Source: Candidatus Rokuibacteriota bacterium (GTDB lineage Bacteria > Methylomirabilota > Methylomirabilia > Rokubacteriales > CSP1-6). Taken from it: DNA of 44,929 nt. Both the position numbers and the translations under genes were made by a program. The notes beneath the pieces were generated by a model, which was given only the letters and a program-made list of their open reading frames with translations, was not told the origin of the DNA and ran no database searches. The stretch's first letter is position 1; every line of letters starts with the position of its first letter. The stretch is from contig QHTE01000005.1 of the NCBI GenBank assembly GCA_003220685.1, forward strand, positions 1 to 44,929. Reading direction: 5' to 3'. Of this stretch, positions 1 to 7,715 are shown in pieces.

Positions 1-1337
1 GAGAGCCGCACGGGCGTGCCGGCGCCGTTGCGCTCGACCGCGTTCATCAGCGTCTTCTTGAGGTCGAGCAGGAAGGGATCGCCGAACTCGTAGCGCTTGG
101 CCTCGTCGGTGGGATCGCCGCCCGCGCCGCGGCGCTCGATATTGTGCCGCCCGAAGCGGTCGCGCTTGAGGGTCGCGAAGATGTCCTTGAGCGCCTTGTC
201 GCCGAGCTTGCGGATCGCGCGCGCAGTGAGCTCGAGCCGGTCCCCCTTGCGCTCGAGGTAGCCCGCCTCCTCCAGCTTCTTCGCCAGCTCCTTCAGCCGC
301 TCGAGGTCCTTCGCCGACTCCTCGCCGAGCAGCTTCTCGACGTCGATCGGATCGATCTTGTCCAGATCGTCCGGCGACTGCACGCGGCGCAGCTGGCGCT
401 CGAGCTCCTCCATCTGCTGGAGCTCGTCCATCAGCTTCATCGCCTCGCGCATGGTCACGTCGTCGTCGCCGCGGAAGTCGTAGCGGCGGCGGAATTCCTC
501 GGTGAGGCCGAGCTGGTCGAGGTGCATGGCGAGCTGGGCCATCTCGGCCTCGAGCCGCTCGTCCTTCATGAACAGGCTCGACATCATCTCCTGCAGCTGG
601 CGGCGCTGCCCGGGCGACATGCTGTCCAGGAGCGATTGCAGCTGCCCGGCCTGACGCCCGAGCTGTTCGAGCAGCTCGTCGAGGCTCTCGACGCCGGGGA
701 AGTTCTGACCCCACTTCTGCTTGAACGCGTCGAAGTCGGGCTCGTCGCCCTCGGCGCGCTGCCGCAGCATCTGGTTGAGGTCGCGCATCATCTCGCGCAT
801 GCGCCGGAGGTCGTCGGCGCTCATGTTCTGGAGCGACTGCTTCATCCCCTGCATGAACGGCTGCAGCATCTGCTGCTGCAGCTGTTGCATCAGCTCCTGG
901 AACAGGCGCTCCGCTTCGGGGTCGGTGAAGTTGTAGTCCTGGAGCTGCTTGATCCGGCCGGCCGGATCGGGCGGGAGCTGATCGAGGGGCTCGAGCTTCT
1001 TGGCGCGCTCGCCCGCGTCGGGCACCTGCCGCTCGATCCCGGCGCGCTCGGTGCGGATGACCTCGTCGAGCTTCTTCTTGATGTCCTCGAGCGCCGAGCC
1101 CAGATCGTAACGGTCGAGCTGCTCCTGCCGGCGCTTCCGCAACCGGTCCATCAGGTTCTGCAGGCCGGGGATCTGGGGTCCATGGGGGGTCTGAAGCCCT
1201 CGCTGGAACATGCGCCGGAGCGCGTTCCACAAGTCGCCGTCGGACATGAGGTCGTCGGACATCGCCGCCAAGAGGTCGTCGGCGTCGAGGTCGGCGAGCT
1301 GCTGACTGCCGTCCCAGCGCGAATAGTGGAAGAGCAT
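1..1337 (-). CDS. VWA-domain protein, N-terminal part (partial at window edge)
   Basis: The reverse strand is open from the ATG at 1337 to the window edge, about 445 codons with no stop. The protein starts MLFHYSRWDGSQ and continues as a Glu/Arg/Gln/Leu-rich helical region full of predicted coiled coil. It then reaches a segment with RYEFGDPFLLDLKKT. From family knowledge, this N-terminus belongs to large (about 600-700 aa) proteins that end in a von Willebrand A domain with a MIDAS metal site. The VWA domain itself would lie beyond the window. Such proteins pair with a MoxR/ChlI-like AAA+ ATPase, as in mycobacterial Rv0959/Rv0958, and the matching ATPase lies nearby at 3319-4649. Here the two are separated by an aminotransferase and a lipoprotein gene. 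The role of the pair is unknown; a chaperone or complex-insertion role is inferred from MoxR-VWA systems. The family call is confident, the function is not. Confidence 0.75.
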   Translation of the reverse strand, partial: MLFHYSRWDGSQQLADLDADDLLAAMSDDLMSDGDLWNALRRMFQRGLQTPHGPQIPGLQNLMDRLRKRRQEQLDRYDLGSALEDIKKKLDEVIRTERAGIERQVPDAGERAKKLEPLDQLPPDPAGRIKQLQDYNFTDPEAERLFQELMQQLQQQMLQPFMQGMKQSLQNMSADDLRRMREMMRDLNQMLRQRAEGDEPDFDAFKQKWGQNFPGVESLDELLEQLGRQAGQLQSLLDSMSPGQRRQLQEMMSSLFMKDERLEAEMAQLAMHLDQLGLTEEFRRRYDFRGDDDVTMREAMKLMDELQQMEELERQLRRVQSPDDLDKIDPIDVEKLLGEESAKDLERLKELAKKLEEAGYLERKGDRLELTARAIRKLGDKALKDIFATLKRDRFGRHNIERRGAGGDPTDEAKRYEFGDPFLLDLKKTLMNAVERNGAGTPVRL

Positions 1338-1379
1338 GGACGTGATTATAGGGCCGTCGGTTGTCGTATGCTAACCGTC

Positions 1380-2597
1380 ATGACCACTCCGAACCCGACC
1401 GCCCGCTTCGAAGACCTCCTGTCGACCCGCGCCCGCATCGGATGGGGCGGGTCGGTCCCGACCGCCCGTCCCGTCGCGAAACCGCTCTACGAGTTCGGCG
1501 GCGGCTTCCCCGACCCCGCCTCGTTCCCGTACGACGGCCTGGTCGAGGCCACGCGCAAGATGATGGACGCCGAGGGCGCCGACGCGCTCACCTACGGCGA
1601 CCCGCAGGGCTATCGCGGGCTGCGCGAGCTGATCTGCCACAAGTACAGGTTCTACGAGAATCTCGAGGTGACCCCCGAGAACATCTTCGTCGCGAACGGA
1701 TCGGGCGCCGCGCTGGCCCTAGCCTTCAGCGCCTTCGTGGACCCGGGCGAGCCGATGATCATCGAGGCGCCGACCTTCTCGGGCTCGCTCAACAACATCC
1801 GCCGGCACGGCCCCGAGATCTTCGGCGTCCCGGTCGACGGCCAAGGCATGGTCACCAGCGCGGTCCGGGCGAGTCTCGAGAAGATCAAGCGGTCCGGCCG
1901 CCGGTGCAAGCTGATCTACACGATCGTGAACTTCCAGAACCCGGCGGGCCCCGATCTGTCGATCGGCCGCCGCCGGGAGCTGATCGAGCTGGCCGAGGAG
2001 TACGACACGTTCATCCTGGAAGACGATGCCTACAACGAGCTCAGGTTCGAAGGCGACTCGAAGCCTCCGGTGTACGCGCTCGACCGCACCGGGCGCGTCA
2101 TCCGCGCGGGCACGCTCTCGAAGATCCTGGGCGCCGGCGTGCGCCTGGGCTGGCTCTGCGCGCCGCCCGCGATGCTGCCCGCGTTCCAGGGCTTCAACTT
2201 CGGCGGGGGCGTCAATCCGTTCATGTCGCGCGTGGCGACCTATTTCCTGCGCGACAACATGGAAGCGCACGTGAAGGTGCTGGTCGGCGTCTACCGTGCC
2301 AAGCGCGACGCCATGCTGCGCGGCCTGTGGGAAGTGCTCGAGGGCACCGACGTCGAGATCAGCCGGCCGCAGGGCGGGTTCTTCATCTGGATCAAGCTAC
2401 CGTCGGCCACCGACGTCGCCAGGCTCGAGCAGCTGGCGCTCGAGGCGCGCGTGCAGTACACGCCGGGCGGCGCGTTCTTCGCCGGCACGGGCGGCGAGCG
2501 CCACATCCGCCTGGCGTTCAGCTACGAGCAGCCGGACAAATGCTACGAGGGAAGCTGCATCCTGGCCAAGGCGATCCGCGCTGCGGGGCGTTCCTAG
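1380..2597 (+). CDS. PLP-dependent aminotransferase (class I/II, LysN/2-aminoadipate type)
   Basis: A 405-residue fold-type I aminotransferase of normal length. Visible motifs are N187-P188 in NFQNPAG, the cofactor-contacting EDDAY at 214-218, the Schiff-base lysine K248 in TLSKILGAGVRLGW, and the substrate-carboxylate Arg in HIRLAF near the C-terminus. It resembles the catalytic half of MocR regulators and 2-aminoadipate/aromatic aminotransferases, but has no N-terminal winged-helix domain, so it should be a free cytosolic enzyme. The substrate cannot be read from sequence. The start is ATG 1380; an in-frame ATG at 1368 would add four residues, and neither has a clear Shine-Dalgarno. It is divergent from the VWA gene, with only 42 bases between the two start codons, so both promoters must be compact. 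Nothing looks broken. Confidence 0.88.
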   Translation: MTTPNPTARFEDLLSTRARIGWGGSVPTARPVAKPLYEFGGGFPDPASFPYDGLVEATRKMMDAEGADALTYGDPQGYRGLRELICHKYRFYENLEVTPENIFVANGSGAALALAFSAFVDPGEPMIIEAPTFSGSLNNIRRHGPEIFGVPVDGQGMVTSAVRASLEKIKRSGRRCKLIYTIVNFQNPAGPDLSIGRRRELIELAEEYDTFILEDDAYNELRFEGDSKPPVYALDRTGRVIRAGTLSKILGAGVRLGWLCAPPAMLPAFQGFNFGGGVNPFMSRVATYFLRDNMEAHVKVLVGVYRAKRDAMLRGLWEVLEGTDVEISRPQGGFFIWIKLPSATDVARLEQLALEARVQYTPGGAFFAGTGGERHIRLAFSYEQPDKCYEGSCILAKAIRAAGRS

Positions 2598-2619
2598 CGT
2601 CGCTGGGTAGCGCCGCGTC

Positions 2620-3228
2620 TTACTTCTGGCCGACTTCCTTCTGGCCGAGCTCCTGATAGTCGACGTTGCTGACGACGCCGCGCTCGTCGTACGTCACGAC
2701 GAGGTGCTTCTGGTAGAACTTCACGGTGATGGGGCCGCCGCGGGTCTCGGCGTATAGATAGACATCGGCCTGCCGGTTCTGATCCGCGATCAGGGGATAC
2801 CCGTACGTGCCCCCCGGGCGACCGATCAGGCGAACGACGTCATCGCGGGTTGACACGCCCTTCTTGATCTCCGACACCTTCGCGCCGTCGAAATTCGTCT
2901 GGTCTTCTTTCCACGAGCTCGCGAAGTCGTAGCCCGCGAGCTTGTCGTCCAGAAAGTAAAAGCCCTGGCCCCGCGTCGGTACGACTCCGTCGCGGACCGC
3001 CGCCCCGCTGGCGGTGGCGAACGCGTAGCTCAGGGTCTTGAGCTGTTTGCCGTTCTTGGTGGCGGTGCCCTCACGGTACGGTGTGCCGAGCCGCTGCAGG
3101 ATCTCTTGGCGGGTGGTCTGGCCCAGCACGAGGGCGTCGTCGGTCTGTTTGGCGAAGTCGAAGCCGGCGCACCCGGCGACCACGAGCGTGAGGACGACCG
3201 TCAGGCAAGCGGTGAGACGTGACGTCAT
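2620..3228 (-). CDS. BamE/SmpA-like lipoprotein
   Basis: About 202 residues. The N-terminus is a lipoprotein signal peptide ending in LVVAGC (Cys 20), so the mature protein should be lipidated and envelope-anchored. The mature part has two copies of a BamE/OmlA-like half motif. One is LGQTTRQEILQRLGTP near the start and the other is KKGVSTRDDVVRLIGRP in the second half, each the usual turn-helix before a beta hairpin. This suggests a double BamE-like domain. The start is set at ATG 3228 because GGGG lies six bases upstream; ATG 3234 is the alternative. It ends 22 bases from the convergent aminotransferase stop. A Bam-complex role is not implied, since BamE-like folds are found in many small lipoproteins. 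Confidence 0.75.
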   Translation of the reverse strand: MTSRLTACLTVVLTLVVAGCAGFDFAKQTDDALVLGQTTRQEILQRLGTPYREGTATKNGKQLKTLSYAFATASGAAVRDGVVPTRGQGFYFLDDKLAGYDFASSWKEDQTNFDGAKVSEIKKGVSTRDDVVRLIGRPGGTYGYPLIADQNRQADVYLYAETRGGPITVKFYQKHLVVTYDERGVVSNVDYQELGQKEVGQK

Positions 3229-3318
3229 GGTCATCCCCGAGCGTACGCCCTCACGCGCGAGAACCCGGCAGAGTTATTGCGCGGTGTTGGTCAGGATCTG
3301 GCTGCCGCGCCGGACGGC

Positions 3319-4649
3319 TCAGCTCCGGTAGCGGTAGCGTCCGGCGCGGGAGTCCTTGTTGAGCTTGCGGCTCAGGTGCAGACCCTCGAGCACGAACTCG
3401 AGCGCCGCGGCGGTGCTGGCGGGATCCCCCGCCCCGAGCTTCTTCAGCACCGGCTGCAGCGCCCGCACCTCGGCGATCTGGCGCATGTACTCCGCCGACG
3501 GCATCGAGTCGGCGACGTCGATGCCGAAGCCGCCCTGGAAGGCGGCGACGACCGAGTCGAGCTCGCCGCCTGTGAAGCTCCGATTGAAGACGTTGAGCAC
3601 CGCCTTCTGCACGAGCTTGCCGAGCACCTTGTCCTCGCCGCCGTCCCCGAGCGTCTCCAGCTCGATCTTGCCGGAGGTCGAGGCGACGATGGCGCCGAGG
3701 TCGCTCACTCGCGGGGCCACCTCGCGCTCGTCAAGCCGGATGGCGCGCTTCAACGCGTTGGACAGGAGGTTCTCCCAGTTGCAGATACTGACGCGCACCG
3801 ACACGCCCGAGCGCTGGCTGATCTCCGGCGTCTTGCGCGCCAGGTGGGTCAGCTCGGCGACGACCTGCTTCATGTACGGCGCGGGCGCGTACTGGAAGCC
3901 GGCGGCCGGGAACTGCGTGAGCTCGGCCTCCATGATGGCGATCTCGTCCTCGAGCCGCCGGGGATAGTGCGTACGGATCTGGGAGCCGAAGCGGTCCTTG
4001 AGAGGCGTGATGATCCGGCCGCGGTTGGTGTAGTCCTCGGGGTTCGCGCTGGCGACCACGTAGACGTCGATCGGCAGGCGCACCTTGTAGCCGCGGATCT
4101 GGACGTCGCGCTCCTCCATGATGTTGAGCAGGCCGACCTGGATGCGCTCGGCGAGGTCCGGCACTCGTCGGCCAGGTAGCGGCCCTCGGCGACCTTGATC
4201 GGATCGACTTCGCCGATGAGGTCGGCAATCGTGATGTCGGGGGTCGCGAGCTTCTCGCCGTAGCGACGGTCGCGCGGGATCCACGCGATCTCGGCCTTGT
4301 CCCCGCGCTCGACAACGGCCTGCCGACAGGCCTGGCAGATCGGCACGTACGGGTTGTCGTTGATCTCGCAGCTGGCCACCACGGGCATCTCGTCGTCCAG
4401 CAGCTCGATCAGCAGACGCGCCATCCGCGTCTTGGCCTGGCCGCGCTCGCCCAGGAAGACGATGTCCTGCCCGGAGAGGATCGCGTTCTCGATCTGCGGC
4501 AGGACGCTTTCCTCGTAGCCGACGATGCCCGGGAAGAGTGCAGTGCCCTTCCGGATCCGCGCGATCAAGTTGTCGCGCAGCTCCTGCTTCACCGTCTTCG
4601 GCTGATACCCGCTCGCTCGCAGCTCGCCGATCGTTCGCGGTTTGCTCAT
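3319..4649 (-). pseudogene. MoxR/ChlI-like AAA+ ATPase, frameshifted with internal loss including Walker B
   Basis: Two halves in different frames make one ATPase of the Rv0958 type. The first half starts MSKPRTIGEL (ATG 4649) and carries the Walker A GERGQAKT at 67-74 and a C-x-x-C near 105-108. It reads well until EGRYLADE near 4165. From there the sensible reading moves to another frame, resuming at PDLAERIQVGLLNIMEER and running through VASANPEDYTNRG to the stop at 3319. In the family about 20 residues lie between these two pieces. They contain the segment ending in hydrophobics-N/D-E-L that serves as Walker B. Those codons are absent and the frame is shifted, so as written the gene cannot give an active ATPase. 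The expected partner is the VWA protein at 1-1337. It may be a real pseudogene or a consensus/assembly error. The rest of both halves shows no decay. Confidence 0.78.
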
Positions 4650-4685
4650 AGCGGCACTATGTGGCCTGGTACCACTCGCTGTCAA

Positions 4686-5222
4686 TTAGACGCCGACGGC
4701 CGGCCCCGCGCCGATGAGCGTGCGCACCAGCTCGATCTCGCCGGCGTGGGCCATGCCGTGCGAGACGCAGGTCTGGCCGAGCGCGCGGACGCCGGGCATC
4801 TCGCCCAGCGGCTTCACGGTGACGACCTGGTCGAGCGCCGTCGGATCCGTCCTGGTGACGAAGTCCTCGGTGCTCGCCCAGACCTTCTGCATGTAGTCCC
4901 GGAACAGCGCGACGTCCTTGAGACGCAGCGCCTGGGCGTCGGCCGTGGACATGCCCGTGCCCTGAGCCACCGGCGGCAGCCCGAGCTTCTCGGCGTAGCC
5001 GCCCTCCGCCCACACGGTCGCGCGGCGATTCTGGAGCACGAAGCGCACCACGTTGTCCTCGGTCCGCGCGTAGTGAAAGAAGATCCACGCGAGCGTGTTC
5101 GCCTTGGGATGGCTCGCGGGCACCGTGTGGAGCTGGGCCGGTGTCAGGTCGACGATCGCCTTGTCCAGCATTCCATGCAGGCGCTTGAGCTCGGCGTGGA
5201 TGAACTCGAGGGCGGTCATCAT
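4686..5222 (-). CDS. DinB/YfiT-family protein
   Basis: 178 residues with the four-helix DinB-like fold pattern. The likely metal-binding histidines are visible: one in FFHYARTEDN and a pair in VSHGMAHAGEIEL near the C-terminus, the usual three-His arrangement. Some DinB relatives are thiol-dependent metalloenzymes using bacillithiol or mycothiol, but this member's reaction is unknown. The start at ATG 5222 has AAGGGGAG seven bases upstream; a second ATG follows immediately at 5219. It lies just upstream of the broken ATPase on the same strand, with 36 bases between, so the two may be cotranscribed. The sequence looks intact. Confidence 0.78.
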   Translation of the reverse strand: MMTALEFIHAELKRLHGMLDKAIVDLTPAQLHTVPASHPKANTLAWIFFHYARTEDNVVRFVLQNRRATVWAEGGYAEKLGLPPVAQGTGMSTADAQALRLKDVALFRDYMQKVWASTEDFVTRTDPTALDQVVTVKPLGEMPGVRALGQTCVSHGMAHAGEIELVRTLIGAGPAVGV

Positions 5223-5366
5223 GACGACTCTCCCCTTTTGGAGACGCGAAGTCACGTCTTGGGTCGAACGAGCCGGCGGCTCGCGATGTCAGACGGAGGC
5301 TAGACGGTGGACCGGCGGGCCGTCAAGCGTAGGCGCGGCCGCGTGGACGAGCGAGATCGATGCGAG

Positions 5367-5402
5367 GCGCGCGGCGGCGACCGAGGGTCCGCCGCCGCGC
5401 GT
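5367..5402. terminator. GC-rich hairpin, candidate terminator
   Basis: A long inverted repeat: arms CGCGCGGCGGCG-ACC and GGT-CCGCCGCCGCGCG close on a 3-base loop with one bulged C, about 15-16 pairs. It lies just beyond the stop (5410) of the Gly-rich minus-strand gene and before the DinB start region. There is no T tract, so intrinsic termination is uncertain. It could instead stabilise the mRNA 3' end. Confidence 0.45.
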
Positions 5403-5409
5403 GGGTCGT

Positions 5410-5805
5410 TCAGGGAGTATGACCGGGCGTCGTAGGAACGGTCCCGACTCTCCCCATGCCAGGCGTCACACCATTCTTCGGATCGGCCTTTCCGGGGCGA
5501 GGGGTGGAGAGCCGCTGGGTGGCTGTCGGGGAGCGGTGCTGACTGCCGGGCGCGGTCAGCGCCGTGCCACGGCCGGCGCCCGTCGTGAAGCCGCGCGGTG
5601 AGCCGGCGCCTTCCCCGACGCCGTGACCATTTCCGTGGCCGTTATCCTGACCATTTCCGTGGCCGCCACTCGCGGCGGGTCCTGAGCCGTTGCCCCCGCC
5701 GCCTCCTCCCCCGCCCCCGCCGCCTCCTCCACCCTTGGCGAACGCGGGAGTTATCACCAGAGCAATCACCGCCAAGCCGAGCACGAAAGCGCGAAACATA
5801 GCCAT
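5410..5805 (-). CDS. Gly-rich low-complexity secreted protein
   Basis: 131 residues. A clean Sec signal peptide (MAMFRAFVLGLAVIALV, cut near PAFA) is followed by a run of about 14 glycines. After that comes a His/Gly/Asn-rich stretch (GHGNGQDNGHGNGHG) and a Pro/Thr/Ser-rich C-terminus. No catalytic domain is visible. Secreted Gly- and His/Asn/Gly-rich proteins may bind metals or form an envelope matrix, but that is speculation here. The start is ATG 5805, with AAGGAGG ten bases upstream; ATG 5799 is possible. It is divergent from the acyl-CoA synthetase at 6034. The poly-Gly tract is coded mainly by GGC/GGG/GGA triplets and could vary in length by slippage. Confidence 0.6.
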   Translation of the reverse strand: MAMFRAFVLGLAVIALVITPAFAKGGGGGGGGGGGGGGNGSGPAASGGHGNGQDNGHGNGHGVGEGAGSPRGFTTGAGRGTALTAPGSQHRSPTATQRLSTPRPGKADPKNGVTPGMGRVGTVPTTPGHTP

Positions 5806-6033
5806 GTGCGTTCGGCCTCCTTTGAGGGCGCTCACGCAAGCCGTCCGCCGCCAGCCTCAGCATCCTCGATGCCATCCGGCGAGGCGCGTCGTAACTGCAG
5901 CGACGATACGCACTTCTGCGGTCCCGCCGGCCGGCTCCCTGTGTCGGCCCTTGAACGGTTCCCGTGTAAGAGTTTCATCGTCGCCCAGGCGCGTCATCGC
6001 GGAGCGCGCTACTCTCTACGCGCGGAAGTGCAC

Positions 6034-7653
6034 ATGGGGGACTGGTTTCCGAAGCAGACTCTCGGATCGCTGCCCGAGCGCGCGGCCGAGCGCTGGGGAG
6101 CCCGCGAAGCGCTCTACTTCAAGGGACAGCGCTGGAGCTTCGCCGAGCTGTCGGCAGGGATCGACCGGCTGGCGCACGGCCTCATCGGGCTCGGCGTGCG
6201 GCCCGGGGAGAGGGTCGCGCTCTGGATGGTCAACCGGCCCGAGTTCATCGAGGCGATGTTCGCGGTGATGAAGATCGGGGCGGTGCTCGTGCCGATCAAC
6301 ACCCGGCTGCGCACTGAGGACGCCGCGTACATCCTCGGCCAGTCGGATTCCGCGGCCCTGCTCATCGCCGAGCGCTCCGGTCCCGTCGACTACCTCGGCA
6401 TGGTGAAGGAGCTAGCTCCGTCTCTGCGCGGGGGCGCGGCGAGCGAGGAGCGATTCAAGCATCTCCGCCTGGTCGTCGCCGCCGGTGACCCGCGCCCCGA
6501 GACGCTGCACTGGATGGACGCCGTGGCGGCCGGCCTGGGCGTGCACGAGTCCGCGCTGCGCTCGCGGTCCGCCGCGGTCGATCCCGACGCCACCGCCTTC
6601 TTCATGTACACGTCCGGGACGACCGGGTTCCCCAAGGGCGCGATGCACGGCCACGCGATCGTCCGCAATCTGGTCGACCGGGCTTTTCGCATGGCCATCA
6701 CGCCGGCGGACACGATCATGATGTATCTGCCGCTGTTTCACCTCTTCGGCTTCTCGGACGGCGCGCTCATGTCCATGGTGACGGGCGCTCGCCAGGTGCT
6801 CACGGAGACCTTCGATCCCGACGAGAGCCTGGCGCTCGTCGAGCAGGAGCGCGCGACGATCCTCCACGGGTTCGATACGCACTTCAAGGAGCTGATGGAG
6901 GCGCACGCGCGTTGTCCCAGGGACGTGTCGAGCGTCCGAACGGGCATCCTCGCCACCGGCATGTCGAGCTCCGTGCCGATCGCTCGCAAGGCGCGCACGG
7001 TGCTCGGCCGGTTCCTCTCGGGATACGGGATGAGCGAGTTCGGCGTGGGCGCCGCGCTCAGCGCGCTCGACTCGACCGAGGAGCAGTGCACCGAGGCGTC
7101 CGGGTTCCCGGCGCCGGGCTACGAGATCCGCGTGGTCGATCCCGAGAGCGGACGCGATCAACCGCCGGGAGTGCCCGGCGAGATCCTCGTGCGGAGCTAC
7201 ATGACCATGCAGGGCTACTATGGTCGGCCTGCGGAGACGGCGCAGGCGCTCGACCGCGATGGCTGGCTGCACTCGGGCGACATGGGCCTCATGCGGGCGG
7301 ACGGGCACCTGCGCTTCATCGGCCGCTACAAGGACATGCTGAAGATCGGCGGCGAGAACGTCGACCCCATGGAAGTCGAAGCCTTCCTGATGAGCCTCGC
7401 CGGCATCAACCTGGCCGCGGTGGTGAGCTTCCCCGACGCGCGGCTGTCGGAGGTCGGCGTGGCCTTCGTGCGGCGCGAGCCCGGCCACGCGCTCACCGAC
7501 GTCGAGGTGCTCGCGCAGTGCAAGGGCCGGATCGCGAGCTTCAAGATCCCGCGTCATGTCATCTTCGTCGACGACTTTCCGATGACGAGCTCGGGCAAGA
7601 TCCAGAAGGTGAAGCTGCGCGAGGAGGCCCTGAGGCGCCTCGCGCGCGCGTGA
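6034..7653 (+). CDS. Acyl-CoA synthetase (AMP-binding, ANL superfamily)
   Basis: 539 residues, the usual length. All core ANL motifs are present: the P-loop YTSGTTGFPKGAMHGH, the YGMSE adenine-site motif, the WLHSGDMG and GRYKDMLKIGGENV hinge region, and the C-terminal lysine motif SSGKIQK. It should activate a carboxylic acid with ATP to an acyl-AMP and then the CoA thioester. Chain length and substrate cannot be read; the closest general type is FadD-like or a crotonobetaine/carnitine-CoA ligase-like enzyme. The start is ATG 6034, with GGAAG five bases upstream; an in-frame GTG at 6028 is the alternative. It is followed 62 bases later by a peptide-type ABC importer on the same strand, so substrate uptake and activation may be linked. 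Confidence 0.88.
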   Translation: MGDWFPKQTLGSLPERAAERWGAREALYFKGQRWSFAELSAGIDRLAHGLIGLGVRPGERVALWMVNRPEFIEAMFAVMKIGAVLVPINTRLRTEDAAYILGQSDSAALLIAERSGPVDYLGMVKELAPSLRGGAASEERFKHLRLVVAAGDPRPETLHWMDAVAAGLGVHESALRSRSAAVDPDATAFFMYTSGTTGFPKGAMHGHAIVRNLVDRAFRMAITPADTIMMYLPLFHLFGFSDGALMSMVTGARQVLTETFDPDESLALVEQERATILHGFDTHFKELMEAHARCPRDVSSVRTGILATGMSSSVPIARKARTVLGRFLSGYGMSEFGVGAALSALDSTEEQCTEASGFPAPGYEIRVVDPESGRDQPPGVPGEILVRSYMTMQGYYGRPAETAQALDRDGWLHSGDMGLMRADGHLRFIGRYKDMLKIGGENVDPMEVEAFLMSLAGINLAAVVSFPDARLSEVGVAFVRREPGHALTDVEVLAQCKGRIASFKIPRHVIFVDDFPMTSSGKIQKVKLREEALRRLARA

Positions 7654-7715
7654 GGTATGATGCGCCCCGTCCCGGCCATCCGGTGCGGGATATTCGAACT
7701 CCGAAGGAGCTGACC

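Noticed and set aside
144..1367. A plus-strand open frame in front of the aminotransferase
   Set aside because: It is antisense to the VWA gene; its Leu/His/Arg-rich product has no family pattern. The real start is at 1368-1380.
5690..5740. CCGCCTCCTCCCCC run as a tandem or CRISPR-like repeat
   Set aside because: It is the poly-Gly coding tract of the secreted protein, with no spacers.
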